Assembly: GCA_035645555.1 (NCBI GenBank)
Contig: DASQMI010000065.1
Span: 1 to 42,866 of the forward strand
DNA length: 42,866 nt
Origin: Lysobacter_F sp035645555
Lineage (GTDB): Bacteria; Pseudomonadota; Gammaproteobacteria; Xanthomonadales; Xanthomonadaceae
Reading direction: 5' to 3'
Below are positions 30,824 through 39,043 of this stretch, one piece after another. How positions within the stretch are numbered: position 1 is the stretch's first letter; the number at the start of each line of letters is the position of its first letter. The position numbers were made by a program, and so were the translations under genes. The notes beneath the pieces are model-generated. The model was given only the letters and a program-made list of their open reading frames with translations, searched no databases and was not told the DNA's origin.

Positions 30824-31846
30824 TTACCAGACCACTTCGGCCATCGAGCAGTTCAGCCCGGAGCCGATGCCGAGCAGGGCGATCCGATTGCCCTTCTTCA
30901 GGCGACCCATCTCGCGCAGCTTGGACAGCACGATCGGCACCGACGCCGGGCCGATGTTGCCGTGCTCGCCGAAGATCGTCATGACCTTCTTGGGATCGAT
31001 GCGGAACGCCTTGAGGAACGCCTGGGTGTGCGCCTTGCTGACCTGATGGATCACGAACTGGTCGAGCTCCTCGACCGCCCAGCCGAGCACGGCCCTGGCG
31101 GCGGTGAACGTCTTCTGGCCGAGCTTGAGGCCCTCGATCATCAGCATGCGGCCGTCGGCGATCATGCGGTCGTGGTGCAGGTCGCCGCGGCAGAGCTGGT
31201 TCCATTCGGTGGCCGAGCGGGTCACGCCGCCCTTGTAGCGCGGCGCGCCGGGGGCGAGCTCGGCGCGCGCCAGCACCATCGCGGCGGCACCCGAGCCCAG
31301 CGTCAGCGTGGCCATCTCGTCGCGGAAGTCCTGCTCGGTGATCTCCGCCCGCGACAGCCGCTCCAGCGTCTTCTCGTAGGCGAGGTCCGCGGTCTCGCCG
31401 TCGACCACCAGCGCGTAGTCGATCTCGCCGCGCTCGATCATCCGCCCCGCGATGTCCATGCCGTTGAGGAACGCCAGGCAGGCGTTGGCGACGTCGAAGT
31501 TCTGGCAGGTGTCCGGCAGGCGCAGGTTGCCGGCGACGATCGACGCGGTCGACGGCTCCAGGTAGTCGCGGCTGACCGAGGTGTTGACCAGCAGGCCGAT
31601 GCGGTCGGCCTCGATGCCGGCATCGGCTAGCGCCTTGACCCCGGCGAGGGTGGCGGCATCCGACGCGCGCACCGGGCCGTCCCACAGGCGGCGCTCGCGC
31701 ACGCCGGCGACTTCCTCCAGCACGTTGTACTTGATGCCGAGCCGGTCCAGCGTCGGCCGCAGCCGCGAGTGGATCTCCTCGGACGTGAGCCGCCGCGGGG
31801 CGTCGACGTGGGCCAGACCGGCGATGGCGACGTGTTGGAACAGCAT
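30824..31846 (-). CDS. oleA: OleA, acyl-CoA head-to-head condensing thiolase
   Basis: 340 residues from an ATG at 31846 (MLFQHVAIAGLAHVDAP); a reading from 31864 adds six residues. OleA condenses two fatty acyl-CoAs to a beta-keto acid, first step of long-chain olefin synthesis. The chain follows the characterised Xanthomonas campestris enzyme: the catalytic Glu97 in SRDYLEPSTAS (particular to OleA), Cys123 in FDVANACLAFLNG, His267 in VIHQVSKAH and Asn297 in GEHGNIGPASVP. The C-terminus GIGSGLNCSMAEVVW is also typical. In X. campestris oleA is linked to oleB, oleC and oleD; none of those is in this window, where the gene is flanked by a response regulator and a DUF4156 lipoprotein. Confidence 0.95.
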   Translation of the reverse strand: MLFQHVAIAGLAHVDAPRRLTSEEIHSRLRPTLDRLGIKYNVLEEVAGVRERRLWDGPVRASDAATLAGVKALADAGIEADRIGLLVNTSVSRDYLEPSTASIVAGNLRLPDTCQNFDVANACLAFLNGMDIAGRMIERGEIDYALVVDGETADLAYEKTLERLSRAEITEQDFRDEMATLTLGSGAAAMVLARAELAPGAPRYKGGVTRSATEWNQLCRGDLHHDRMIADGRMLMIEGLKLGQKTFTAARAVLGWAVEELDQFVIHQVSKAHTQAFLKAFRIDPKKVMTIFGEHGNIGPASVPIVLSKLREMGRLKKGNRIALLGIGSGLNCSMAEVVW

Positions 31847-32038
31847 GCGGGGAACCCGGGACACGGAAGCCGGACAGGGTAGCCGGTTCGGCGCCCCAAC
31901 GCACTCCAGGTTAAGGCCGCGTCAAGCCGGACCGTAGCCTCGGGCGGGGCCCGGGCGACCGCGTTCGGCGCGCCCGAGCGCCGCGATGGCGGCCTCTTCG
32001 GAGCCCGGCGCGCTCCAGGTACGCCCGGGTAAACGCGT

Positions 32039-32359
32039 TCAGCTACGGCCGCAGCGGAACGCGGCGAAGCGCTGCGCGCCGTCCTGCGGCGCGGTCAGCG
32101 GCTGGATCGTGTCGGCCTGCAGGCCGGGCGCCTCGTTGCGCGCCAGGGTCTCCAGCTCGTCGCGCACGCGCAGCTCGTTGCGCTCGTAGAAGCCGAGGCT
32201 GTCCTTGACCGACACCGCGATCTCGCCGCGCTGCTCGCAGCCGGCCGGCGGCGCACCCTGCGGCAGCACGCGCACCGCGTTGGCGCCGGGCGCCAGCTTG
32301 ACCCAGACGCAGCCGGTGGCGAGCAGGACGAACGCGGCGGGCAGCAGCCAACGGGACAT
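32039..32359 (-). CDS. DUF4156-type lipoprotein
   Basis: 106 residues. The signal sequence MSRWLLPAAFVLLATGC ends in a lipobox (LATGC). The mature part follows the DUF4156 pattern: WVKLAPGANAVRVLP, CEQRGEIAVSVKDSLGFYERNELRVRDELETLARNEAPGLQADT and a final AAFRC. The two cysteines in the mature part (CEQRG and FRC) are conserved in the family as I recall and may form a disulphide. Function is unknown; members are small outer-membrane lipoproteins. The trmL gene ends 60 bases upstream on the same strand. Confidence 0.88.
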   Translation of the reverse strand: MSRWLLPAAFVLLATGCVWVKLAPGANAVRVLPQGAPPAGCEQRGEIAVSVKDSLGFYERNELRVRDELETLARNEAPGLQADTIQPLTAPQDGAQRFAAFRCGRS

Positions 32360-32419
32360 GGGGCACCTCGAGGAAAACGAATCGCGCGATTCTGCCGGCG
32401 GCCGGCCGGCTTGGCGAGC

Positions 32420-32902
32420 CTACCCGCCGCCGGCGTAGCCGAGCTGGCGCCAGGCCTCGAACACGGTGACCGCCACCGCATTGGACAGGTTCAGACTGCG
32501 GCTGTGCGGACGCATCGGCAGCCGCAGGCGCTGCTCGGCCGGCAGCGCATCGAGCACCGCGTCGGGCAGTCCGCGCGTCTCCGGGCCGAACAGGAACGCA
32601 TCGCCCTCGCGGTAGCGCGGCGCATCGAAGCGCACCCGCCCGCGCGTGCTGAACGCGAACAGCCGCGGCGGCTCGCCACCGTTGGCTGCGCGCAGATGGG
32701 CCAGCGCCGCGTCGAGGCCGTCGTGCACCGCGAGCGTGGCGTATTCGTGGTAGTCGAGCCCGGCGCGGCGCAGCTGCTTGTCGTCGAGCGTGAAGCCGAG
32801 CGGGCGGATCAGGTGCAGCCGCGCGCCGGTGTTCGCGCACAGGCGGATCGCATTGCCGGTATTGGGCGGGATTTCCGGCTGGTAGAGCAGGACGTCGAAC
32901 AT
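32420..32902 (-). CDS. trmL: tRNA (cytidine(34)-2'-O)-methyltransferase TrmL
   Basis: 160 residues from an ATG at 32902. A SPOUT-class methyltransferase that 2'-O-methylates the wobble base of tRNA-Leu species. Family motifs are present: VLLYQPEIPPNTGNAIRLCANTG (motif 1), the LIRPLGFTLDDKQLRRAGLDYHEY region, FLFGPETRGLP (motif 2) and RSLNLSNAVAVTVFEAWRQ (motif 3), which together make the SAM-binding trefoil knot. Length matches E. coli TrmL (157). It starts 39 bases after the SDR gene's stop. Confidence 0.95.
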   Translation of the reverse strand: MFDVLLYQPEIPPNTGNAIRLCANTGARLHLIRPLGFTLDDKQLRRAGLDYHEYATLAVHDGLDAALAHLRAANGGEPPRLFAFSTRGRVRFDAPRYREGDAFLFGPETRGLPDAVLDALPAEQRLRLPMRPHSRSLNLSNAVAVTVFEAWRQLGYAGGG

Positions 32903-32941
32903 GGTGGCGGTCGAACGATCAGGCGCCGGCGTGCACGGCAC

Positions 32942-33637
32942 TCACCACGGCTTGCGCTCGCCGGTGCGCTCGAAGAAGCCGCCGCTGTCGGCGAGCGTGA
33001 GCCGCTCCAGCGTCGCCAGCATCGCCTGCACCGACTCGGCCGGCGTCAGCGGCGCGCGCTCGCCGCCCATGTCGGTGCGCACCCAGCCGGGGTCGAACGC
33101 GAACACCGCGATGTCGCGCTCGCGCAGCGCGTGGCCGAGCTGCATCGTGACCATGTTGAGCGCGGCCTTGGAGACGCAGTAGCTCGGCGTGCCGAAGCGC
33201 GTGCTGCCGGCCATCGAACCGAGCCACGAGCTGACGTTGAGCACGCGCGCGCCGGCCGCCAGCCGCGGCGCCAGCGCCTGGGTCAGCAGGAACGGCGCGA
33301 CCGTGTTGGTGCGCAGCGTCGCGTCCAGGTCCTGCGCGCGCACGCTGCCGAAGCGCTCGCCGGACACCAGCATGCCGGCGTTGTTGATCAGCAGCTCGAG
33401 CGTCGCGAACTCCTCCGGCAGCCCCGCCGCGAACGCCGGCAGCGCGTCGGCATCGGCGACGTCGAGTGCGGCGATGCGCAGCTGCTCCGGGTACCCGGCG
33501 GCGAGCGCCTGCAGCGCGTCGGCGCGGGCCGGCTCGCGCACGGTGGCGAGCACCCGCTCGCCGCGCGCGAGCAGTTGGCGCACGAATTCCAGACCGAGGC
33601 CACGGTTGGCGCCGGTGACGAGGCTGCGTCGCGACAT
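32942..33637 (-). CDS. Short-chain dehydrogenase/reductase
   Basis: 231 residues with the full SDR layout: nucleotide-binding TGANRGLGLEFVRQL, Asp in ALDVADADAL, NNAGMLVSGE, the catalytic Ser in VLNVSSWLGSM and the YxxxK motif in PSYCVSKAALNMV, then PGWVRTDMGG. The early Arg in TVREPARAD suggests NADP preference. It resembles the C-factor/CsgA-like subgroup of short SDRs. Substrate unknown. It is flanked on the same strand by trmL and the methyltransferase, with short gaps of 27-39 bases. Confidence 0.92.
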   Translation of the reverse strand: MSRRSLVTGANRGLGLEFVRQLLARGERVLATVREPARADALQALAAGYPEQLRIAALDVADADALPAFAAGLPEEFATLELLINNAGMLVSGERFGSVRAQDLDATLRTNTVAPFLLTQALAPRLAAGARVLNVSSWLGSMAGSTRFGTPSYCVSKAALNMVTMQLGHALRERDIAVFAFDPGWVRTDMGGERAPLTPAESVQAMLATLERLTLADSGGFFERTGERKPW

Positions 33638-33664
33638 GGTGGGCTCCGGATGGGGACGAAGAGT

Positions 33665-34420
33665 CTACGCGCCGCCCCCAAAGGCCGCGCGCGCGACCGC
33701 GACCAGCATCGCCGCGCCGTCGGTGGCTTCGCGGTCGAGGTCGTAGCCCGCGTAAAGCCGCTCGACCACGAAACCATGCGCGGCCAGCAGGCCGGTCAGG
33801 CCCGCGGCGGTGTCGGCATGGACCCGGAAGTGCTCGTGCGCCACCCCCTGCGCGCGTCCGAAGCGTTCGGCCTCGACCGTCCAGGCCACGCCGGTCGAGC
33901 CGTCCGGCCCGCGCGTGTAACGGGTGCGGCGGCGGTAGGTGGTGTGCCCGAGCGCGCGCTCCTCGGTGGCCTCGCCCTGCTCGGCCCAGGCGAGCGCGTG
34001 CGTGCGCACGTCGACCACCAGCCGCGCGCCGGGCGCCGCATGGCGTGCGACCGCGGCCAGCGCGATCGCGCGTTCGCGCGCGTCGAGCAGCATCAGCACG
34101 CTGCGCAGCAGGATCAGGTCGGCGGCGAACGGCTCGGCGAACGTCTCGGGCGGGCCCTCCACCAATGTGACGCGCCGCGCGGCGTCGTCGCCGCGGTTGA
34201 GCCGATCCATCGCCAGCGCCGCCAGCACCGGCGACGGCTCGAACGCGAGCACCTCCAGACCGAGCCGTGACAGCATCACCGCCGAGGCGCACAGCCCGGC
34301 GCCGAAATCGAGCGCGCGCCGTCGGCCTTGGGCCCAGTGCGCGAAGAAGCGTTGCTCCTCCGCGGTCACGGCCGCATGCGGGCCGAACAGGGCGTAATAC
34401 CGGCCGGTCTGCTCGTACAT
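33665..34420 (-). CDS. Class I SAM-dependent methyltransferase
   Basis: 251 residues from an ATG at 34420 with GGAGG 6 bases upstream. Methyltransferase motif I is ALDFGAGLCASAVMLSRLG, motif II is VLAFEPSPVLAALAM, and the motif IV region is DLILLRSVLMLLDARERAIALAAVARHAAPGARLVVDVR. The second half (RYTRGPDGSTGVAWTVEAERF, then GFVVERLYAGYDLDREATDGA) resembles small-molecule methyltransferases with a substrate cap. Substrate unknown. It diverges from the M16 peptidase gene. Confidence 0.88.
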   Translation of the reverse strand: MYEQTGRYYALFGPHAAVTAEEQRFFAHWAQGRRRALDFGAGLCASAVMLSRLGLEVLAFEPSPVLAALAMDRLNRGDDAARRVTLVEGPPETFAEPFAADLILLRSVLMLLDARERAIALAAVARHAAPGARLVVDVRTHALAWAEQGEATEERALGHTTYRRRTRYTRGPDGSTGVAWTVEAERFGRAQGVAHEHFRVHADTAAGLTGLLAAHGFVVERLYAGYDLDREATDGAAMLVAVARAAFGGGA

Positions 34421-34542
34421 CGCGCCTCCGCGTCGTTCACCGATCCTACTGCGCGCCCACCCCACCCAACCAACGGCTGGTGTCGCCCGCGCGGCGACGC
34501 GCCTACCATCGGCCGTTCGTCCAGCTTCGACAGGGAGTCCGC

Positions 34543-37419
34543 ATGACCGCCACGTCCGCCCGTTCCGCCCGTCCCCGTGTCGCCGCGCTGGCCGTGGCGC
34601 TCGCCGCCGCGCTCGGCGGCGCCGCGTTCGCGCCCGCGCCGGCGTTCGCCGCCGAACCGGCCGCGAGCGTGTCGATCCCCTACGAGGAGTTCACCCTGCC
34701 GAACGGCCTGCGGGTGATCGTGCACACCGACCGCAAGGCGCCAGTGGTTGCGGTCAACCTCTGGTACCACGTCGGCAGCAAGAACGAGACGCCGGGCCGC
34801 ACCGGCTTCGCGCATCTGTTCGAGCACCTGATGTTCCAAGGCAGCGAGAACTACCGCGGCGAATTCTTCGAACCGTTCGAGCTGGTCGGCGCCACCGACC
34901 AGAACGGCACCACCAACCAGGACCGCACCAACTACTTCCAGAACGTGCCGACCAGCGCGCTCGATCTCGCGCTGTGGATGGAATCCGACCGCATGGGCCA
35001 CCTGCTCGGCGCGATCGACCAGAAGACGCTCGACGAGCAGCGCGGCGTGGTGCAGAACGAGAAGCGCCAGGGCGACAACCAGCCGTACGGCCGGCGCATC
35101 CTCGGCAAGCTGTTCGAGGCGCTGTATCCGCCGGGCCACCCGTACAGCTGGCAGACCATCGGTTCGATGGCCGATCTCAACGCGGCCACGCTCGACGACG
35201 TCAAGACCTGGTTCCGGAGCTGGTACGGCCCGAACAACGCCGTGCTGGTGCTGGCCGGCGACATCGACGTGGCGACCGCGAAGGAAAAGGTCACCCGCTA
35301 CTTCGGCGACATCCCGGCCAGCGCCACGCTGCCGGACATGAAGACGAACATCCCCAAGCGCACGCAGGACACTCGCGAGGAGGTCGGCGACCGCGTGCCG
35401 CAGGAGCGCATCTACCGCGCGTGGGCGGTGGCCGAGACCGGCTCCGACGACGCCACGCTGCTCGGCATCCTCGCCCACATCCTCGGCGGCAGCGCGTCCT
35501 CGCGACTCGACGCGCGGCTGGTGCACGGCGACAAGCTCGCCGACAACGTCGGCACCTCGCTGTGGGACAGCGAGATCAGCGGCACGTTCTTCATCACCGC
35601 CGACGTCAAGCAGGGCGTGGATGCGCAGAAGGTCGAGGCGATCATCGACGAGGAGCTCAAGCGCCTGGTCGAGCAGGGCCCGAGCGCGGAGGAACTGGAG
35701 CAGGCGCGCACCGCGCTGCGCGCGGCGTTCGTGCGCGGCATCGAACGCATCGGCGGCTTCGGCGGCAAGTCCGACGTGCTGGCCGCGTGCGCGGTGTTCG
35801 AGCGCAAGCCCGACTGCTACCAGCGCGAGCTCGACGTGCTGCTGCGCGCGACGCCCGCGCAGATTCAGGCGGTCGGCCGCAAATGGCTCGGCCGCGGTTC
35901 GCACACGCTGCTGGTGAAGCCGAGCGAGACCCCGGCCGCGGCGCTGCCGGAACGCCAGCTCGCCGCGCCGGCCACGCAGCCGGCCGCGCTGCCGAAGCCC
36001 GACCCGCGCTTCAAGACGGTCAAGAGCGATGTCGACCGCAGCAAGGGGCCGCCGATGCCGGAGCGCTATCCGGATCTCAAGTTCCCGCCGCTGCAGCGCG
36101 CCACGCTGTCCAACGGCATGCAGGTGGTGCTGGCCGAGCGCCACGAGACGCCGGTGGTGCAGCTGATGCTCGAGTTCCCCGGTGGCTACACCGCCGACGT
36201 CGGCAAGAAGCTCGGCACCGCCAGCTTCACCATGGCGATGCTCGACGAGGGCGCGGGCGAGCTGAGCGCACTGGAACTGGCCGCGCGGCGCGAGGCGCTC
36301 GGTGCCGAGATCGGCGCCGGCGCTGGTCTGGACAGTGCGTCGGTCACGCTGTCGGCGCTGACCGACAAGCTGGGGCCGTCGCTCGACCTGTTCGCCGACG
36401 TGGTGCGCCGCCCGCGCTTCGACGCCGCCGAGATGGAGCGCGTGCGTGCGCAGTGGATCGCCGGCATCAAGCAGGAGAAGGCGCGTCCGCAGACGGCGGC
36501 ATTGCGCGTGCTGCCGCCGTTGCTGTACGGCGCCGGCCACCCGTATGCGATTCCGTTCACCGGCTCGGGCACCGAAGAATCGATTGCCTCGTTGACCCGC
36601 GCCGATCTGCTCGACTTCCACCGCAACTGGCTACAGCCGGACAAGGCACGGATCATCGTGGTCGGCGACACCACGCTGGAGCAGATCGTGCCGCTGCTGG
36701 AGAAGCGCTTCGGCGACTGGACCACGCCGGCGGACGCGCCGAAGCTGCCGCAGGTGACCGAAGCCGCGCGACCGAACGGCAACCGTGTGTTCCTGGTCGA
36801 CCAGCCCGGCGCGATCCAGACCAACATCTATGTCGCGCAGCTGATCCCGCCGACCGGGCACGACAAGACGATCGACTTCGACTTCGCCAACGGCGTGCTC
36901 GGCGGCGAGTTCAGCTCGCGGCTCAACATGAACCTGCGCGAGCAGAAGCACTGGGCGTACGGCTCCTACAGCAGCGCCACCAACGCGCTCGGCCAGCGGC
37001 CGTGGATCGCCGCGGCGGCGGTGCAGGCCGACAAGACGGTGGAGTCGATCGGCGAGCTGAAGAAGGAGATCGCCGCGTTCGCGTCGGGCGAGAAGCCGGC
37101 CACGCCGCAGGAAGTCGACAAGATCCGCGCCAGCAACACGCTCAGCCTGCCGGGCAGCTTCGAGACCGGCTCGGCGGTGCTCGGCCTGATCGCGGCCAAC
37201 CTGCGTTACGGGCGCCCGGACGACTACATCCTGCGTTACAAGGCGCGCAACGAGGCGATGACGCCGCAGGACGCGCAAGCCGCGGCGAAGACGCTCGATC
37301 CGAACGCGCTCACCTGGGTGGTGGTCGGCGATCTCAAGACGATCGAGCAGCCGGTGCGCGCGCTCAAGCTCGGCGAGGTCAAGGTGGTCGACGCCGACGG
37401 CAAGCCGGTCGCGAAGTAA
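34543..37419 (+). CDS. Fused M16 (pitrilysin-family) zinc peptidase, periplasmic
   Basis: 958 residues from ATG 34543, with GGGAG about 6 bases upstream. Signal peptide at residues 1-36 (cleavage near FAA-EP). The N-terminal M16 unit has the inverted zinc motif HLFEH (His91, Glu94, His95) with the third ligand Glu173 in VVQNEKRQ. The C-terminal unit (from about residue 515) keeps the fold (LSNGMQVVLAERHETPVVQLMLEFPGG) but has TMAMLDEGAGEL where the zinc motif would be, so it is the inactive partner. Both halves end in M16_C domains (LRIIVVGD-like strands, FSSRLNMNLREQKHWAYG). It probably degrades peptides in the periplasm as a clam-shell dimer of unlike halves. Length is typical of the fused forms. 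Confidence 0.93.
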   Translation: MTATSARSARPRVAALAVALAAALGGAAFAPAPAFAAEPAASVSIPYEEFTLPNGLRVIVHTDRKAPVVAVNLWYHVGSKNETPGRTGFAHLFEHLMFQGSENYRGEFFEPFELVGATDQNGTTNQDRTNYFQNVPTSALDLALWMESDRMGHLLGAIDQKTLDEQRGVVQNEKRQGDNQPYGRRILGKLFEALYPPGHPYSWQTIGSMADLNAATLDDVKTWFRSWYGPNNAVLVLAGDIDVATAKEKVTRYFGDIPASATLPDMKTNIPKRTQDTREEVGDRVPQERIYRAWAVAETGSDDATLLGILAHILGGSASSRLDARLVHGDKLADNVGTSLWDSEISGTFFITADVKQGVDAQKVEAIIDEELKRLVEQGPSAEELEQARTALRAAFVRGIERIGGFGGKSDVLAACAVFERKPDCYQRELDVLLRATPAQIQAVGRKWLGRGSHTLLVKPSETPAAALPERQLAAPATQPAALPKPDPRFKTVKSDVDRSKGPPMPERYPDLKFPPLQRATLSNGMQVVLAERHETPVVQLMLEFPGGYTADVGKKLGTASFTMAMLDEGAGELSALELAARREALGAEIGAGAGLDSASVTLSALTDKLGPSLDLFADVVRRPRFDAAEMERVRAQWIAGIKQEKARPQTAALRVLPPLLYGAGHPYAIPFTGSGTEESIASLTRADLLDFHRNWLQPDKARIIVVGDTTLEQIVPLLEKRFGDWTTPADAPKLPQVTEAARPNGNRVFLVDQPGAIQTNIYVAQLIPPTGHDKTIDFDFANGVLGGEFSSRLNMNLREQKHWAYGSYSSATNALGQRPWIAAAAVQADKTVESIGELKKEIAAFASGEKPATPQEVDKIRASNTLSLPGSFETGSAVLGLIAANLRYGRPDDYILRYKARNEAMTPQDAQAAAKTLDPNALTWVVVGDLKTIEQPVRALKLGEVKVVDADGKPVAK

Positions 37420-37436
37420 ATCCGGTGCAGACGCCA

Positions 37437-37463
37437 CGCCACGCCCCGCAACGGGGCGTGGCG
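37437..37463 (+). other. Strong GC hairpin after the M16 gene
   Basis: CGCCACGCCCCG, loop CAA, CGGGGCGTGGCG: a perfect 12-bp stem beginning 17 bases after the stop codon. No T-run follows (GCACGCGCG), so it is a stabilising structure or a weak, rho-assisted terminator rather than a classical one. Confidence 0.6.
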
Positions 37464-37653
37464 GCACGCGCGTGTCCGGTTGCCTGCAGTGCGGCGCGCG
37501 CGCGGGCGCGCGGTGCTCGCTGAATCGCGTGCAACGACACGCAACGAAAACTTTACGAAGTTCAGGGCGCGTTTCGGGCGCGCGCCGATACTCGCGGTCA
37601 CGCATCGCGCCCTGCGCGACGCGGTCCCCCACAACAAGGACAAAGGCTATCCC

Positions 37654-38214
37654 ATGAAGAAGACCGCATTGGCATTCGCCCTGGCCGCTGCCCTTCCGTT
37701 CGCCGCGCAGGCGGCCGAAGGCGTTTCCTATTCCTACGTCGAGGGCGGCTACGCTGCCACCGAACTCGACGACAGCAACATCGATGCCGACGGCTGGGCG
37801 GTGAACGGCTCGGCCGCGGTCGCGCCCAACTTCCATGTGTTCGGCGGCTTCAGCAAGCAGGAGATCGACGACACCAACATCGACTTCGACCAGTGGCGCG
37901 TCGGCGTCGGCTACAACCACGAGCTCAACCCGAAGCTCGACCTGCTGACCCGCGTGGCCTACGAGAACTTCGATGCCGGCGGCGGCCTGGACTTCGACGG
38001 CTACAGCGTGGAAGCCGGCGTGCGCGGTGCGTTCACCTCGAACTTCGAGGGCTACGCGCTGGCCGGGTACGAGGATTACGAGGACTTCGACGGCGACTTC
38101 TACGGCAAGCTCGGCGCGCAGGTGAAGTTCAACCCGACCTGGGGCCTCACCGGCGAGGTCAAGATCGCCGACGACGACACCCAGTGGTTCGTCGGTCCGC
38201 GCATCAGCTTCTGA
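37654..38214 (+). CDS. Ax21-family outer-membrane beta-barrel, copy 1
   Basis: 186 residues. A signal peptide (MKKTALAFALAAALPFAAQA) precedes a small barrel. Alternating strands include VSYSYVEGGYAATELDD, ADGWAVNGSAAVAPNFHVFGGFSKQEID, QWRVGVGYNHELNPKLDLLTRVAYE, GYSVEAGVRGAFTSNFEGYALAGYEDYEDFDGDFYGKLGAQVKFNPTWGL and a C-terminal VGPRISF with the terminal Phe needed for BamA insertion. The order and motifs match the Ax21/OmpO proteins of Xanthomonas and Stenotrophomonas. Ax21 was once proposed as a secreted quorum or immune signal, claims later withdrawn or revised; an outer-membrane role is safer. AAGGACAAAGG precedes the ATG. A second copy lies 177 bases downstream. Confidence 0.93.
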   Translation: MKKTALAFALAAALPFAAQAAEGVSYSYVEGGYAATELDDSNIDADGWAVNGSAAVAPNFHVFGGFSKQEIDDTNIDFDQWRVGVGYNHELNPKLDLLTRVAYENFDAGGGLDFDGYSVEAGVRGAFTSNFEGYALAGYEDYEDFDGDFYGKLGAQVKFNPTWGLTGEVKIADDDTQWFVGPRISF

Positions 38215-38235
38215 GGCTCGCGCGGTAGACCGAGA

Positions 38236-38261
38236 AGCCCGGCTCCGGCCGGGCTTTTTTT
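38236..38261 (+). terminator. Intrinsic terminator after ax21 copy 1
   Basis: AGCCCGGC, loop TCCG, GCCGGGCT followed by a run of seven Ts (38255-38261). A textbook rho-independent terminator 22 bases after the stop codon. The same hairpin sequence recurs after copy 2. Confidence 0.95.
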
Positions 38262-38391
38262 GCGCCCGCGCGCCGCGCCTTGCGCCCTGCTGAACGGAGC
38301 GTGCGTTGTCCCTACTCAGGTTCGTGAAGGTGTTGTTAAAGTGCGCGCCGCTTTGCGAGAAGCGTTCCCCCATCCGTTTGAGGTATCCCCA

Positions 38392-38976
38392 ATGAAGAAG
38401 AAGCATCTCGTGCTCGCGCTGGCGCTCGCCGCCGCCCCGTTCGCCGCGTCCGCGGCCGACCTGAGCTACACCTACGTCGAGGGCGGCTACACCCGTCTCG
38501 ACACCGACGAGGATGCCGGCGACTTCGAGTTCGACGGCGGCCAGATCCGCGGCTCGGTCGCGATCGCCGACGCGTTCTACCTGCACGGCAGCTACGGCCG
38601 GGTCAGCGAGGACGTGCTCGGCACGGACGTCGACGTCGACGACGCGCAGATCGGCGTCGGCTACCGCCTCGCCATGGGCGAGCGCGCCGACTTCATCGCC
38701 GAGCTGGCCTACGTGCGCCAGGAAGTCGACATCGACGGCTTCGGCGACGAGACGATCGACGGCGGCCGCGCCAGCGTCGGCGTGCGCGGTGCGATCAACG
38801 ATCGCCTGGAAGGCTATGCCAAGGTCAACTACGTGGACGGCGGCGACTTCGACGGCGACTTCTCCGGCACGCTCGGCGCGCTGGTGAAGTTCAACCCGAC
38901 CTGGGGCCTGGTGGCCGAGGTCGAGGGCGACAACGACGCCCGCCGCTACCTGGTCGGCGTGCGCGCGAGCTTCTGA
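38392..38976 (+). CDS. Ax21-family outer-membrane beta-barrel, copy 2
   Basis: 194 residues with a signal peptide (MKKKHLVLALALAAAPFAASA). The barrel strands align in order with copy 1: LSYTYVEGGYTRLDTDED, IRGSVAIADAFYLHGSYGRVSED, AQIGVGYRLAMGERADFIAELAYVRQE, RASVGVRGAINDRLEGYAKVNYVDGGDFDGDFSGTLGALVKFNPTWGLVAEV and a terminal RASF. The segments YVEGGY, FDGDF and VKFNPTWGL are identical or nearly so in both copies, so the pair arose by tandem duplication and has since diverged. Its loops are strongly acidic. AGGTATCC lies before the ATG as a modest ribosome-binding site. Confidence 0.9.
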   Translation: MKKKHLVLALALAAAPFAASAADLSYTYVEGGYTRLDTDEDAGDFEFDGGQIRGSVAIADAFYLHGSYGRVSEDVLGTDVDVDDAQIGVGYRLAMGERADFIAELAYVRQEVDIDGFGDETIDGGRASVGVRGAINDRLEGYAKVNYVDGGDFDGDFSGTLGALVKFNPTWGLVAEVEGDNDARRYLVGVRASF

Positions 38977-38987
38977 TCCACGCGTGC

Positions 38988-39029
38988 GGAAACGAAAAAG
39001 CCCGGCTCCGGCCGGGCTTTTTCGTTTCC
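38988..39029. terminator. Perfect 19-bp bidirectional terminator
   Basis: GGAAACGAAAAAGCCCGGC pairs perfectly with GCCGGGCTTTTTCGTTTCC around a TCCG loop. An A-run on one side and a T-run on the other make it work for both ax21 copy 2 (plus strand) and gpsA (minus strand), which converge here. The core is identical to the terminator after copy 1. Confidence 0.95.
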
Positions 39030-39043
39030 GCCATCGGCCGCGC

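Noticed and set aside
37437..37463. Calling the GC hairpin after the M16 gene a rho-independent terminator
   Set aside because: The stem is strong but no T-run follows on either strand.
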